Assembly: GCA_012837525.1 (NCBI GenBank)
Contig: DUQZ01000061.1
Coordinates: forward strand, 1-50,356
Direction of reading: 5' to 3'
Length of the DNA stretch: 50,356 nucleotides
Source: Clostridiales bacterium
GTDB taxonomy: Bacteria > Bacillota > Clostridia > Christensenellales > Aristaeellaceae
Both the position numbers and the translations under genes were made by a program. The notes beneath the pieces were generated by a model that was not told where the DNA came from, searched no databases, and saw only the letters and a list, made by a program, of their open reading frames with translations. Below are positions 1 to 8,630 of the stretch, piece after piece; the first letter of the stretch is position 1; each line of letters starts with the position of its first letter.

Positions 1-29
1 AAAAGATGTTCCCGCCAGCGGGCGAAAAA

Positions 30-89
30 CGTCCCAGCAAAAAGCAAGGGCCGTGAAATAAAACGGTAACATGCCGCGTTCTATGTACA
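30..89 (+). repeat. Upstream spacer repeat, copy A
   Basis: This is the first of three copies of a spacer that precedes each member of the tandem solute-binding protein family. It opens with CGTCCCAGCAA (30-40) and continues with an AAAACG block and a GCGTTCTAT...AGTG block, in the same order as the copies at 443-541 and 2913-3010. Unlike them it lacks the final GGAAAAAGGAGG ribosome binding site and runs directly into C-terminal coding sequence. The spacers probably hold the promoter, but I could not assign convincing -35 and -10 boxes. Confidence 0.6.
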
Positions 90-428
90 GTGTTGTCCGG
101 CGTGAAGGTTTTCCGTTTGCGGGAGGAGCAGATACAATCCGCAGAGGGCGCGGAGCGCAGCGCCCTTGAGGAATCCTACCAATACGAGAAGAAATCGCTG
201 GACAGCTTCCGGGAGTCCGGCAAATACCTTGCCACCCGGGAGGACATCGCCGCCATGCACGATTTGATGAGCAAACTTTATGTCAGAGACGGCCTGGGCA
301 ACGCCCAGCGCCAGGCTGTGTACAGCACCGACCACCTGCGCCAGTATACTGATGGCGCCATCACCCTGGATCAATTTATCCAGCAGATGGACAGCGCGCT
401 GCGATTGGTGCGCATGGAGTATCAATAA
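90..428 (+). pseudogene. C-terminal remnant of a propeller/solute-binding protein
   Basis: The roughly 105 C-terminal residues match the ends of the two intact proteins that follow. Shared features include AEGAE, the GLGNAQ segment, GAITLDQF and the identical ending RLVRMEYQ. Everything N-terminal is missing: signal peptide, propeller half and ligand-binding core. The copy A spacer is joined straight to the tail, which points to an internal deletion of about 670 codons in a once complete copy. The first possible start is GTG at 90 with no ribosome binding site, and an in-frame stop lies at 54-56. It is therefore most simply a pseudogene. A short expressed helical protein cannot be excluded. 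Confidence 0.7.
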
Positions 429-442
429 GAGCGGGCAGAAAC

Positions 443-541
443 CGTCCCAGCAAATTTACGCGGTTTTGAAACAAAACGCGCATGTGCTGCGTCTATTCTA
501 TAGTGCCAGTCAATTCTGTTATGGAAAAAGGAGGCATCATC
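443..541 (+). repeat. Upstream spacer repeat, copy B
   Basis: Second copy of the family spacer. It shares CGTCCCAGCAA (443-453), AAAACGCGC, GCGTCTATT, TAGTGCC and GGAAAAAGGAGG with copy C at 2913-3010. The AAAGGAGG at its end is the ribosome binding site of the next gene and fixes that start at the TTG at 542. Conservation of a non-coding spacer together with the genes means the duplication unit was spacer plus gene. Confidence 0.65.
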
Positions 542-2887
542 TTGAAAGCAAACACGAAAAATCGGAAATCTGCCCTTACCAGGGCCCTTGCCCTTTTGCT
601 CATGCTCTGCCTGGTTCCGCTTGTCCCTGTAGCAGGGGCGGAGGACAAACCGCGCACCAACCTCTTTGGCAGCAGCCTGTATGAAAACGAGGACTATATT
701 TACACCGTCGCTGTGGCGGGCGATACAGTCTATGTCAAAAGCCGCAAAGCGCTTTTCTCCTACACAAAGGGGGATGCAGCGCCGGTGCAGCTTGCGGCGT
801 TTGAGCTGTATCCTACCCTCCCCACCATGGAAAACCTGGATGCGCGGGATCCGGAAATCCACCAGCTGGTGTCTGACGGGCAGCAGCTCTACGCGCTGGA
901 TCTGTACAAGCAAAGCCTGTTTACCTTAAGGGCACAAAAGGACAAGCTGGACTTCACAAACCCCATCCAGCTGGACCTGTCCGACTTTTTGGAGGAGAGC
1001 GGCACCACCGTCTATACCCATCAGCCCCTCTTTGTGATTATCAAGGACGGCATACTCCTTATGCGCCACCCCAATTACGATGAAGGCGCAACCGAACTGT
1101 ACAGCTTTAACCTGGCAACCGGCGAAAAAACGGCCTACAAAACCCGCCACCTGCAGCAGATGACACCCTACCGTGACGGCAAGTTCCTGGCTGTGCGGCA
1201 TGATCCGATGAATGCCTATGACCCGCAGACCTATGAGCTCATCCCGCCCAAACTGGTCATCTTTGACCCGGCTAAAGACACTACGGAGGACCTGGGGCTT
1301 GAGATGGAATACAACGATCAGTCTGGCTCAGTCAGCGCCATTTATTATGACGCGCAGGAGGACAGCCTCTATACCCACAGCACCACCGACGTGCTGCGCT
1401 ATGACAGTTTCAAAACCAAACGCCTCATCGGGTATTTGCCCACCTATGGCAGCATGGGCAGCAGCCTCTCTGGCGGCATCCAGCCATTCGGGCAGGATCA
1501 CTTGATTATTGGCCACTACAACAACATCTTCCTGCGCCCAAAGGATGAAAAAGGCCTGGAGGGCGTCAATGTGCTGGCGATTACCGGCAATCTGGACAAT
1601 GGCAATATTCTGCAGAATGTCCTGATGGAAATGGATGATGTGGTGCTGCGCCATGACGACACACTCAAGCAGCAATTCATCGACGGCGAGCAGCTGGCTA
1701 CCCTGTTCATCACTGGCGCAGTCAATTTTGACCTGATGATCATGGGCACCTATGGCTTTGACCTGGACAAACTGATTGAGAAAGGTTATCTGGCTGACCT
1801 GTCTGGCAGCGCCCTCATCAGTGAGCACATGGGCAAGCTGGAAGAGGGCATCAGGCAGGGTGTAACCAGAAATGACGGCATCTATGCCGTGCCGGCAACC
1901 CTGATGCTTGTCCCGGTGTCCGCCTATGTCAACAATTTTGAAGCAGCCGGGCTGGCTATCCCCAAAACCATCCCCGAACTGGTGGATCTGTATGTGGACT
2001 GGTATGACCACCTGGCGGAGGAGCTGCCAGAGTTCCGCCTTTCCAGCTCTGGTTCGGACTACGTCAAAACCGAGCTGCTGCGCACCGTGCTGGACGCCTA
2101 TATGGATACAACGCTTGCCGCCGGGCAGGAATTGGTGTTTGATACCCCCTTGTTCCGGGAGATTTTGCAGAAGGTCCAAAGCATTCAGTCCGATGGCGGC
2201 GGCAAGATTGATTGGAGCACGCCGGAAGGACAGGCGGCCATGGAGGACGAGTGGCAGAAAAAACAGCTGCTGGAGACCGGCATGGGCTTTGAACCCCAGC
2301 ACTCCGTTGGCTTGAACAACTCAGGCGACCGGCAGTTTATCCCGCTCATCCTGCCGTTTGAAGAAGGTGCCCCGGCTTACAGCCGCGCGGACATGAACCT
2401 GCTGGCTGTGCTGTCTACCAGCAAAAACAAGGAAGCGGCCACCCGTTTTATTGAACACTACATCCAAAAACTGGACACGCTGGACCGGGTAGCCTTTGAC
2501 AAAACCTGGACCGCGCCTGTTGAAAACCCCAAGTACGAAGAAGGCCTCAAAATGCAGGAATACATGGTGGGACAGGTGAAGGAAGCCATGGAGCGGGCCG
2601 AGGGCGCAGAGAAGAGCGACCTGGAGGAGAACTACCGTTATATGCAAGATAGCCAGAAGCGCTACCAGGAAGAGGGCAAGTTCTTAGCCCCGCAGCGGGA
2701 CATTGACATGCTGCGCAGCGTGATGAGCAAGCTGTTTATCACAAGCGGCCTGGGGAACGCCCAGCGCGCCGCTGTGAGCGAGGAATACAACCTGCTTACC
2801 CAGTTTGTCCAGGGCGCCATCACCCTTGACCAGTTCGTCCGGCAATTGGACGACAAGGTGCGCCTGGTGCGCATGGAATATCAATAA
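542..2887 (+). CDS. Secreted propeller-like/solute-binding protein (family copy 2)
   Basis: A 781-residue exported protein. The TTG start at 542 is chosen over an upstream ATG at 482 because AAAGGAGG lies just before it and it aligns with the GTG start of the next paralogue. A signal peptide (residues about 1-33, LALLLMLCLVPLVPVAGA) ends in a signal peptidase I site and has no lipobox. Residues about 40-340 contain repeated short strand motifs such as DTVYVKSRKALFSY and GQQLYALDLYKQSL, which suggests a beta-propeller. Residues about 350-690 resemble a family 1 extracellular solute-binding protein, including the NNFEAAGLAIPKTIPEL segment. The tail is helical and charged. By context it feeds the two sugar-type permeases downstream. 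The ligand is unknown. The fusion with a propeller half is unusual for this family. Confidence 0.8.
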   Translation: MKANTKNRKSALTRALALLLMLCLVPLVPVAGAEDKPRTNLFGSSLYENEDYIYTVAVAGDTVYVKSRKALFSYTKGDAAPVQLAAFELYPTLPTMENLDARDPEIHQLVSDGQQLYALDLYKQSLFTLRAQKDKLDFTNPIQLDLSDFLEESGTTVYTHQPLFVIIKDGILLMRHPNYDEGATELYSFNLATGEKTAYKTRHLQQMTPYRDGKFLAVRHDPMNAYDPQTYELIPPKLVIFDPAKDTTEDLGLEMEYNDQSGSVSAIYYDAQEDSLYTHSTTDVLRYDSFKTKRLIGYLPTYGSMGSSLSGGIQPFGQDHLIIGHYNNIFLRPKDEKGLEGVNVLAITGNLDNGNILQNVLMEMDDVVLRHDDTLKQQFIDGEQLATLFITGAVNFDLMIMGTYGFDLDKLIEKGYLADLSGSALISEHMGKLEEGIRQGVTRNDGIYAVPATLMLVPVSAYVNNFEAAGLAIPKTIPELVDLYVDWYDHLAEELPEFRLSSSGSDYVKTELLRTVLDAYMDTTLAAGQELVFDTPLFREILQKVQSIQSDGGGKIDWSTPEGQAAMEDEWQKKQLLETGMGFEPQHSVGLNNSGDRQFIPLILPFEEGAPAYSRADMNLLAVLSTSKNKEAATRFIEHYIQKLDTLDRVAFDKTWTAPVENPKYEEGLKMQEYMVGQVKEAMERAEGAEKSDLEENYRYMQDSQKRYQEEGKFLAPQRDIDMLRSVMSKLFITSGLGNAQRAAVSEEYNLLTQFVQGAITLDQFVRQLDDKVRLVRMEYQ

Positions 2888-2912
2888 CGGCGAACAGCAA
2901 TCGGGCGGAATC

Positions 2913-3010
2913 CGTCCCAGCAAGTTTGCGCAAAAATGAAGTAAAACGCGCGTCTTCCGCGTCTATTCAGTAGTGCCCGTTGATTCGAACAGGAAAAAGG
3001 AGGTATCTCC
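2913..3010 (+). repeat. Upstream spacer repeat, copy C
   Basis: Third copy of the family spacer, colinear with 443-541: CGTCCCAGCAA at 2913-2923, then AAAACGCGC, GCGTCTATTC, AGTGCC and GGAAAAAGGAGG. Each paralogue may thus have its own promoter and ribosome binding site, so expression need not depend on read-through. No convincing -35/-10 pair was assigned. Confidence 0.6.
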
Positions 3011-5359
3011 GTGAACCCAAACGATAAAACAAGCAAACCCAGCCTCATCCGGGCGATTGCCCTGCTGCTCATGCTCTGCCTCATCCCGCTTATCCCCACG
3101 GCAGGGGCGGAGGGGACAGAAAAGACCAACCTGTTTGGCAGCAGCCTGATGGAGCAGGAGGACTACATCGACACCTTCGCGGCGGTGGGCGATACCATCT
3201 ACATCAAGACCCGCAAAGCCTTTTATACCTATAAGCAGGGTGATTCTGCGCCTGTCTTGCACCTGAATTATGACCCCTATCCCATCGCACCCGCCATTGA
3301 CAGCCTGGAAAGCCGTGACCCGGTCATCCAGCAGCTGGTGTCAGACGGCCAGCAGCTCTACGCGCTGGACCTGTACAAGCAAAGCCTGTACAAGCTGGCG
3401 GTTGAAAAAGACCAGCTCGTCTTCTCCGACCCCATCAAGCTGGACCTGGCTGACTTTTTGTGGGAACGCGGTGTCTCCGTCTACACGCGCCTGCCTCAGT
3501 TTTCTTTCATCCACGAGGGCAAGCTGTATCTGCGCCATGCCAATCATGAGGGGAATGCCAAGGATCTGTACTGCTATGACCTGAAAACGGGTGAAAAGTC
3601 CACCTTCAATACACCGCACCTGCAGCAGATGACGCCTTATAAAGACGGCAAGTTCCTGGCCGTCCAGCACGATTCCGAAAACTCCTTCGACATGCAAACC
3701 CAGGAGCGCATCCTGCCCACCCTGGTGGTGTTTGACCCCGCGACAGACAGCGTGGAAGATCTGAAACTGGCCATGGAGATCAACGACAATTCTGATTCCG
3801 TCAGCTGCATTTATTACGACGCGCAGTCAGACAGCGTGTTCACCTACAACACCACCGACGTGCTGCGCTATGACAAGGACTTTAAAACAAAGCGCCTCAT
3901 CGGCTACCTGCCCACCTACGGCAGCATGGGCAGCTCCCTGCCCAATGGGATGCAAGCCTTTAAAAAGGACCGCCTGCTCATCGGCCATCCCTACAACATC
4001 TTTGTGCGCCACCTGGATGAAAAAGGCCTGGAGGGCATCACCGTCCTCACCATCTCGGGCAACCTGGACTATGGCAACGTCCTGCAACATGTGATGATGG
4101 AGATGGACGACATCGTCTTGCGCCAGGATGACACCTTAAAGGGGCAGTACGTAGATGGCGACAAGCTGGCAACCCTCTTCATCACCGGTTCGGTCAATTT
4201 TGACCTGATGATTATGAGCGTCTATATCTTTGACATGGACAAGCTGATTGATAAGGGCTACCTGGCCGACCTGTCCGCCAGCAGCGTCATCAGCGACTAC
4301 ACGAACAAGCTGGAGGACGGCATTAAGCGGGGTGTCACAAAGGATGACGGCATCTATGCCGCGCCTGTGTCCCTCATGGTGGTGCCGGTATCCGCCTATG
4401 TGAAGAACTTTGAGGCGGCCGGCCTGCCCATCCCCAAGACCATTCCGGAGTTGGTCCAGCTGTACGCGGACTGGTACGACCACCTGGCGGATGAATTGCC
4501 CGATTTCCGCCTGTCGGACGAGGATGCCGAAAACGACAAAGCTGTGCTGCTGCGCATCGTGATGGAAAGCTACATGGCTTCCGCCATCGCCACCGGGCAG
4601 GAATTGGTGTTTGATACCCCGCAATTTCGGGATCTTCTGCAAAAAATTGACAGCATCAAGACCGAATCCCAGGGCAAGATGGACTGGAGCACGCCTGAGG
4701 GCAAGGCAGCCATCATGGAGCAGCATCAAAAGAAGCAACTGCTGCAAAGCAACATGGGCTTTGAGCCCCAGTACTCCGTGGGCATGAATAACGCTGGCGA
4801 CCGTCAGTTTGTGGCGGCGATTCTGCCCATTGAAGAAGGCGGCCAGGGCTACCAGCGGGCGGAGATCAGCATGCTGTCGGTGCTGTCTACCAGCAAGAAC
4901 AAGGAGGCGGCCACCCGCTTCATCGAGCACTACATCCAAAAAATGAACGTGCTGGACCGCGCGGCCTTTGACAAAACCTGGACTGCGCCCATTGACAACC
5001 CCAAGTACGAGGAAGCGCTTAAAATGCAGGAAACCAGACTCGCCCAGCTGAAGGAAAAGATCCAAAACGCCCAGGGTGCCGAGCAAAGCAATCTGCAAGA
5101 GGAACTTAACTACCTGGAGAAAGCACTGGAAACCTACCGCGAGAACGGCAAGTTCCTGGCGCAGCAGCGCGACATCGACATGCTGCGGGACGTGATGGGC
5201 AAGATGTTTATCTCAAACGGTCTGGGCAACGCGCAGTTCCAGGCAGTGAACCAGGAGTATGAGCTGCTGAACCAGTACACCCAGGGCGCCATCACCCTGG
5301 ACCAGTTCATCAAGCAGCTGGACGACAAGGTGCGCTTAGTTCGCATGGAATACCAATAA
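3011..5359 (+). CDS. Secreted propeller-like/solute-binding protein (family copy 3)
   Basis: A 782-residue paralogue of the preceding gene, colinear over its whole length. The start is GTG at 3011 behind AAAGGAGG. The signal peptide (about residues 1-35, ALLLMLCLIPLIPTAGA) again has a signal peptidase I ending and no lipobox cysteine. The propeller-like half (about 40-340) includes DTIYIKTRKAFYTY and TDVLRYDKDFKTKRLIGYL. The solute-binding core includes KNFEAAGLPIPKTIPEL and YSVGMNNAGDRQFV. The C-terminal helical part ends TLDQFIKQLDDKVRLVRMEYQ-like, as in both neighbours. Differences are spread along the length, including insertions near the helical tail, so the copies are diverged duplicates that may bind different ligands. 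Function in binding an oligosaccharide or similar solute is inferred from the permeases next to it. Confidence 0.8.
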   Translation: MNPNDKTSKPSLIRAIALLLMLCLIPLIPTAGAEGTEKTNLFGSSLMEQEDYIDTFAAVGDTIYIKTRKAFYTYKQGDSAPVLHLNYDPYPIAPAIDSLESRDPVIQQLVSDGQQLYALDLYKQSLYKLAVEKDQLVFSDPIKLDLADFLWERGVSVYTRLPQFSFIHEGKLYLRHANHEGNAKDLYCYDLKTGEKSTFNTPHLQQMTPYKDGKFLAVQHDSENSFDMQTQERILPTLVVFDPATDSVEDLKLAMEINDNSDSVSCIYYDAQSDSVFTYNTTDVLRYDKDFKTKRLIGYLPTYGSMGSSLPNGMQAFKKDRLLIGHPYNIFVRHLDEKGLEGITVLTISGNLDYGNVLQHVMMEMDDIVLRQDDTLKGQYVDGDKLATLFITGSVNFDLMIMSVYIFDMDKLIDKGYLADLSASSVISDYTNKLEDGIKRGVTKDDGIYAAPVSLMVVPVSAYVKNFEAAGLPIPKTIPELVQLYADWYDHLADELPDFRLSDEDAENDKAVLLRIVMESYMASAIATGQELVFDTPQFRDLLQKIDSIKTESQGKMDWSTPEGKAAIMEQHQKKQLLQSNMGFEPQYSVGMNNAGDRQFVAAILPIEEGGQGYQRAEISMLSVLSTSKNKEAATRFIEHYIQKMNVLDRAAFDKTWTAPIDNPKYEEALKMQETRLAQLKEKIQNAQGAEQSNLQEELNYLEKALETYRENGKFLAQQRDIDMLRDVMGKMFISNGLGNAQFQAVNQEYELLNQYTQGAITLDQFIKQLDDKVRLVRMEYQ

Positions 5360-5409
5360 TCTGATCGTTTTTCCGCTGGCCTGTCCATGGCGGGCAGGCC
5401 GGCGGGATG

Positions 5410-5418
5410 TGTTATAAT
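5410..5418 (+). promoter_or_regulatory. Extended -10 promoter before the permease genes
   Basis: TGTTATAAT matches an extended -10 element (TGnTATAAT) 65 bases before the first permease start. No clear -35 is present, as is usual for extended -10 promoters. It would let the permease/adaptor genes be transcribed separately from the binding proteins. A GGCCTG...CAGGCC hairpin just upstream (about 5382-5403) has no T-run, so I did not call a terminator. Confidence 0.45.
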
Positions 5419-5482
5419 ACCGCTGTACCCAACCCACTCATGAACCTGCCGGCGGAATGTTGCGCAGGGGAAAGCGAGCGAC

Positions 5483-6334
5483 ATGTTCACCAAAAAGAAG
5501 AGCTTATGGCTCTTTTTACTGCCAGGATTGCTGGGGCTGATGCTGTTTCACCTGGTGCCCTTCATCGGCGGCATCTACTTCAGCATGACCGATGGCACCA
5601 TCAACAACAACATCGTCTGGTTTGCCAACTACCAGCGGGTGTTTGCCAACGCGGCCTTCCAGAAGGGCATGCGCAATTCTCTGGAGCTGTCCCTGCTCAG
5701 CGCGCCGCTGATCTTCGTGCTCAGCTTCATCCTGGCCATTATGCTAAAGTCCCTCAGGGAGCGCAGCCTGCCCTTCCGCAATATCCTGCTCATGCCCTAC
5801 CTGGTGCCATCCTCCGCCCTGCTCATCATCTGGATGGTCCTGTTTGATTACGGCGGGGTGGTCAACCGGCTGGTCACCTTGCTGGGCATAGACCGCGTGA
5901 TGTGGCTGGAGTCCGGCATGCTGCGCGTGCCCATTGTGCTGCTCTACGTCTGGAAGAACATCGGCTTCTCTGTCGTCATCTTCTCAGCCGCCTTGCAGTC
6001 CGTGCCGGATGAGTATTATGAGTTCGCGCGCCTGGAGGGCGCCGGGCACACGCGCCAGGCGCTGTCCATCACCATGCCCCTGGTCTTGCCCACCGCCTTT
6101 TTGGTGTTCGTGCTGGCCTGGGTCAACGCCTTTAAGATCTTTAAGGAGGTCTACTTCATCGGCGGCGCTTACCCGCGCGATGAGGTCTACACCCTGCAGC
6201 ACTTTATGAACAACCGCTTCTCCAAACTGGAGTATCAGGACGTGACCACCGCGGCCTACTCCTTTGCCATCATCGTGCTGGTGTTCTTCGCCATGCTCTA
6301 TGCCAGGAAGGGGGTGCGTGGGATTGACCGCTAA
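5483..6334 (+). CDS. Sugar-type ABC importer permease, MalF/UgpA class
   Basis: A 283-residue integral membrane protein with about six transmembrane helices. The cytoplasmic coupling motif of importer permeases is visible as EFARLEGAGHTRQALSITMPL (residues about 180-200), matching EAA---G---------I-LP. Length and architecture fit the short MalF/UgpA/LplB class of carbohydrate permeases. The ATG at 5483 follows a weak AGGGGAAAG site. It forms a pair with the next gene, with which it overlaps. No ATPase gene is in the window. Bacillota often use one shared MsmX-like ATPase for several such importers, which is the likely explanation. The substrate is not known. Confidence 0.88.
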   Translation: MFTKKKSLWLFLLPGLLGLMLFHLVPFIGGIYFSMTDGTINNNIVWFANYQRVFANAAFQKGMRNSLELSLLSAPLIFVLSFILAIMLKSLRERSLPFRNILLMPYLVPSSALLIIWMVLFDYGGVVNRLVTLLGIDRVMWLESGMLRVPIVLLYVWKNIGFSVVIFSAALQSVPDEYYEFARLEGAGHTRQALSITMPLVLPTAFLVFVLAWVNAFKIFKEVYFIGGAYPRDEVYTLQHFMNNRFSKLEYQDVTTAAYSFAIIVLVFFAMLYARKGVRGIDR

Positions 6335-7208
6335 GGCTCATCACATCAAGCGCAGGCGGCCCAAGGCCGGCCGCATCATCAGCTACGCGCTGCTTGTCAT
6401 CATCTGCGCGCTGATGCTCTTGCCGCTGGTGCTCACCTTCCTGTATTCCTTCTTCCCGATGTCAGAGATGAAGGCCTTCCTTGACACGCGCAACAACTAC
6501 GAGGCGGGCAAGTGGATGGACATCCTGCTGGCGCCGGCCATCGTGTCCCTGCGCCAGTATTATGACCTGCTCATTGACAAGCCGGTCTACCTGCAGCTGT
6601 TCATGAACTCCGTCAAGTACACCGGCGCCATCCTGCTGGGGCAGGTCATCTTCATCCCCACCATCGCCTACGCGCTCAGCCGCTTCAAGTTTAAGGGGCG
6701 CGAGCTGCTGTTCTTTATGATTTTGATGCTCATGCTGCTGCCCTTCCAGGTCACCATGGCGCCAAGCGTTTTGACCATGCGCGCCTTGGGGTTGATGAAC
6801 ACGCCCTGGGCAGTCATTCTGCCCATCATGTTCTCCCCGTTTTACATCTTCCTGGTGCGGCAGTTCATGATCAGCATCCCGGGGGAGATGATGGAGGCCG
6901 GGCTCATGGACGGGGCGGGCACCATCCGCAGCTTCTTCCATGTGGTGCTGCCGCTTTCAAAGCCCATTTTGGGCGCGGCGGCCGCCTTGTCCTTCGCGGA
7001 CAGTTGGAACCTGGTGGAGCAGCCCCTGATTTATCTGTCCAACACCCAGCATTTGATGCCGCTGTCGGTAATGTTCAACACCTTCAGCTCCAATGAACAG
7101 GGCGTGGTGTTCGCCGCGGCCGCGCTGTACATCCTGCCGGCCTTGCTCATCTACTCCTATTTCCAGGAAGACATCCTTCTGGGCATCCAGCTCAGTGACA
7201 TGAAGTGA
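6318..7208 (+). CDS. Sugar-type ABC importer permease, MalG/UgpE class
   Basis: Second permease of the pair, 296 residues if translation starts at GTG 6318. That start sits behind AGGAAGGGGG and overlaps the end of the previous gene by 17 bases. TTG 6324 or ATG 6300 are alternatives. About six transmembrane helices are seen. The EAA coupling loop reads GEMMEAGLMDGAGTIRSFFHV followed by VLPLSKP. The large first external loop (MSEMKAFLDTRNNYEAGKW...) is longer than in most MalG proteins, where the first helix is followed by a shorter segment. Overlap with the upstream gene suggests translational coupling and a one-to-one complex of the two permeases. Confidence 0.87.
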   Translation: MGLTAKAHHIKRRRPKAGRIISYALLVIICALMLLPLVLTFLYSFFPMSEMKAFLDTRNNYEAGKWMDILLAPAIVSLRQYYDLLIDKPVYLQLFMNSVKYTGAILLGQVIFIPTIAYALSRFKFKGRELLFFMILMLMLLPFQVTMAPSVLTMRALGLMNTPWAVILPIMFSPFYIFLVRQFMISIPGEMMEAGLMDGAGTIRSFFHVVLPLSKPILGAAAALSFADSWNLVEQPLIYLSNTQHLMPLSVMFNTFSSNEQGVVFAAAALYILPALLIYSYFQEDILLGIQLSDMK

Positions 7209-7214
7209 GGGCTT

Positions 7215-8630
7215 ATGAAGAAGAAAAATAAGACGTTGAAATGGCTGTTGATTTTTGTGGCGGTGCTCATGGCATCCATGTTCTTTTCGCGCACCGTGCA
7301 AACCATCACCACGCCCAAAATCCAGAAGATCGCGGCCACCCGCGGCAAGCTGGAGGAGAAGATCCCCGTCACGGCGGAGTTGACCTTCAGCCAGGGCGAG
7401 GAAATCTACGTCAAAAACGCCAAGAAGCTCAACCTCGTCTTCACGGATGTGCTGGCACGGCAGGGCTATTTCGTCAAGAAGGGCGACGTGCTTGCCAAAG
7501 CTGAGATCCCCAGCTTCCAGGAGGAGATGGACAAGATCCTGGTGGAACACGAGAAGGCTGTGCGCGAGTTGGGCAACCAGATTGTCAGCCGGGTGCGCCT
7601 TCCCAAGGATTCCGAGCACAACCAGATGCACGAGCAGTACCTGGACCTGCTTCAAAAGTATTACGACAAGCGCGTGAAGGTAGAGGAGCAGGCGGCAGCC
7701 ATCGGCTACGAGCTGCCCGATGACATCGAGGCCTGGGGCCGTCCGGTGGAGCCGGAGGTCACCCCCAAACCGCAGTCGTGGCGGGCCACGCCAACCCCTG
7801 TGCCCCTGGCGGACATGCCAAGTGAGTTAAAGGGCGTCATGCAGGAAGCCTTTGACGCCTGGTTTGCGGCAGATCAGGTCTTTGCGGAATTGCGCCGCGT
7901 GTTTGCCGGCACCAGCAAAACCCCGCGCACACCGGACATGACCTTTGAATACATCCAGAAAATCTATGAAGCCAGGCGTACCCTGGCCAAGCACAGCGAG
8001 GCGATGCTTGCGCTCAAGCAGGATGCTGAAGGCCTGGACGAGATCATCGCCCCCCACGACGGGTATCTGATCAAGTTTGAGCTCAAAAAGGGCGAAACCT
8101 ATGATGGGTCAAAACCCCTGTATACCATCAGCAAGGAGGGGGAGGTCCCGTCCCTGAAGGCGGACATCACCGAGGTAAAGAAGACCATTGAAAAAGGCAC
8201 CAAGGTGGAGCTGGAAGGCGTGCGCCAGGAGCTGGTGGTCAATGATGTCAAGCTGGAAGCCTTAAACCGCAAATCCGTCCTGGTGGAGTTAAACGACGCC
8301 GTCATCACCCAACTGGGCGGCATCAGCGCCATGATGGCCAACCCGCAGCAGATCACCCTGGTATACAAGTCCAGCCGTACCACCACCCTGTTGCCGGCCA
8401 GCGCCGTGCGCACAGACGGGGATGGCAGTTCCTATATTTACACAGTGGAACAATCCTGGGGCGGCTTGCTGGGCAATTCCCAGTTTGTGCTCAAAAAGGT
8501 GCCCATCACCGTACTTGAGAAGAGCAACCGCTTTGTCGCCATCAGCGAGGAGGTCAGCTATTACCAAATCGCGGACAAGGAAGACCGTGCCGTGCGTGAC
8601 GGCCAGGTCGTCATGGAATATGTGGACTAA
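7215..8630 (+). CDS. HlyD/YknX-like membrane fusion (adaptor) protein
   Basis: 471 residues, starting at ATG 7215 behind GTGAGGG, six bases after the permease stop. One N-terminal membrane anchor (about 10-29) is followed by a barrel-like strand region. A long charged helical section (about 95-260) contains a proline-rich stretch (VEPEVTPKPQ). A lipoyl-type half-motif (IIAPHDGYLIKFELKKGETYDG, about 277-298) and a C-terminal barrel complete it. This order is that of periplasmic adaptor subunits of MacA/HlyD/YknX type, which work with export permeases. Its place directly behind importer permeases is unexpected. Partnership with the next, MacB-like gene is inferred from the overlap of the two genes and from the known YknX-YknZ pairing in Bacillus. 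Confidence 0.78.
   Translation: MKKKNKTLKWLLIFVAVLMASMFFSRTVQTITTPKIQKIAATRGKLEEKIPVTAELTFSQGEEIYVKNAKKLNLVFTDVLARQGYFVKKGDVLAKAEIPSFQEEMDKILVEHEKAVRELGNQIVSRVRLPKDSEHNQMHEQYLDLLQKYYDKRVKVEEQAAAIGYELPDDIEAWGRPVEPEVTPKPQSWRATPTPVPLADMPSELKGVMQEAFDAWFAADQVFAELRRVFAGTSKTPRTPDMTFEYIQKIYEARRTLAKHSEAMLALKQDAEGLDEIIAPHDGYLIKFELKKGETYDGSKPLYTISKEGEVPSLKADITEVKKTIEKGTKVELEGVRQELVVNDVKLEALNRKSVLVELNDAVITQLGGISAMMANPQQITLVYKSSRTTTLLPASAVRTDGDGSSYIYTVEQSWGGLLGNSQFVLKKVPITVLEKSNRFVAISEEVSYYQIADKEDRAVRDGQVVMEYVD

Noticed and set aside
482..541. Upstream ATG start for the second binding protein
   Set aside because: It adds 20 residues before a complete signal peptide, lies in the conserved spacer, and the TTG at 542 has the ribosome binding site and aligns with the paralogue.
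1328..2302. 324-codon minus-strand frame
   Set aside because: Shadow of the solute-binding protein; a similar frame appears at 4136-5098 opposite the paralogue, as expected from shared codons.
5382..5403. GGCCTG...CAGGCC hairpin after the last binding-protein gene
   Set aside because: No T-run follows, and an extended -10 promoter comes next; not called a terminator.
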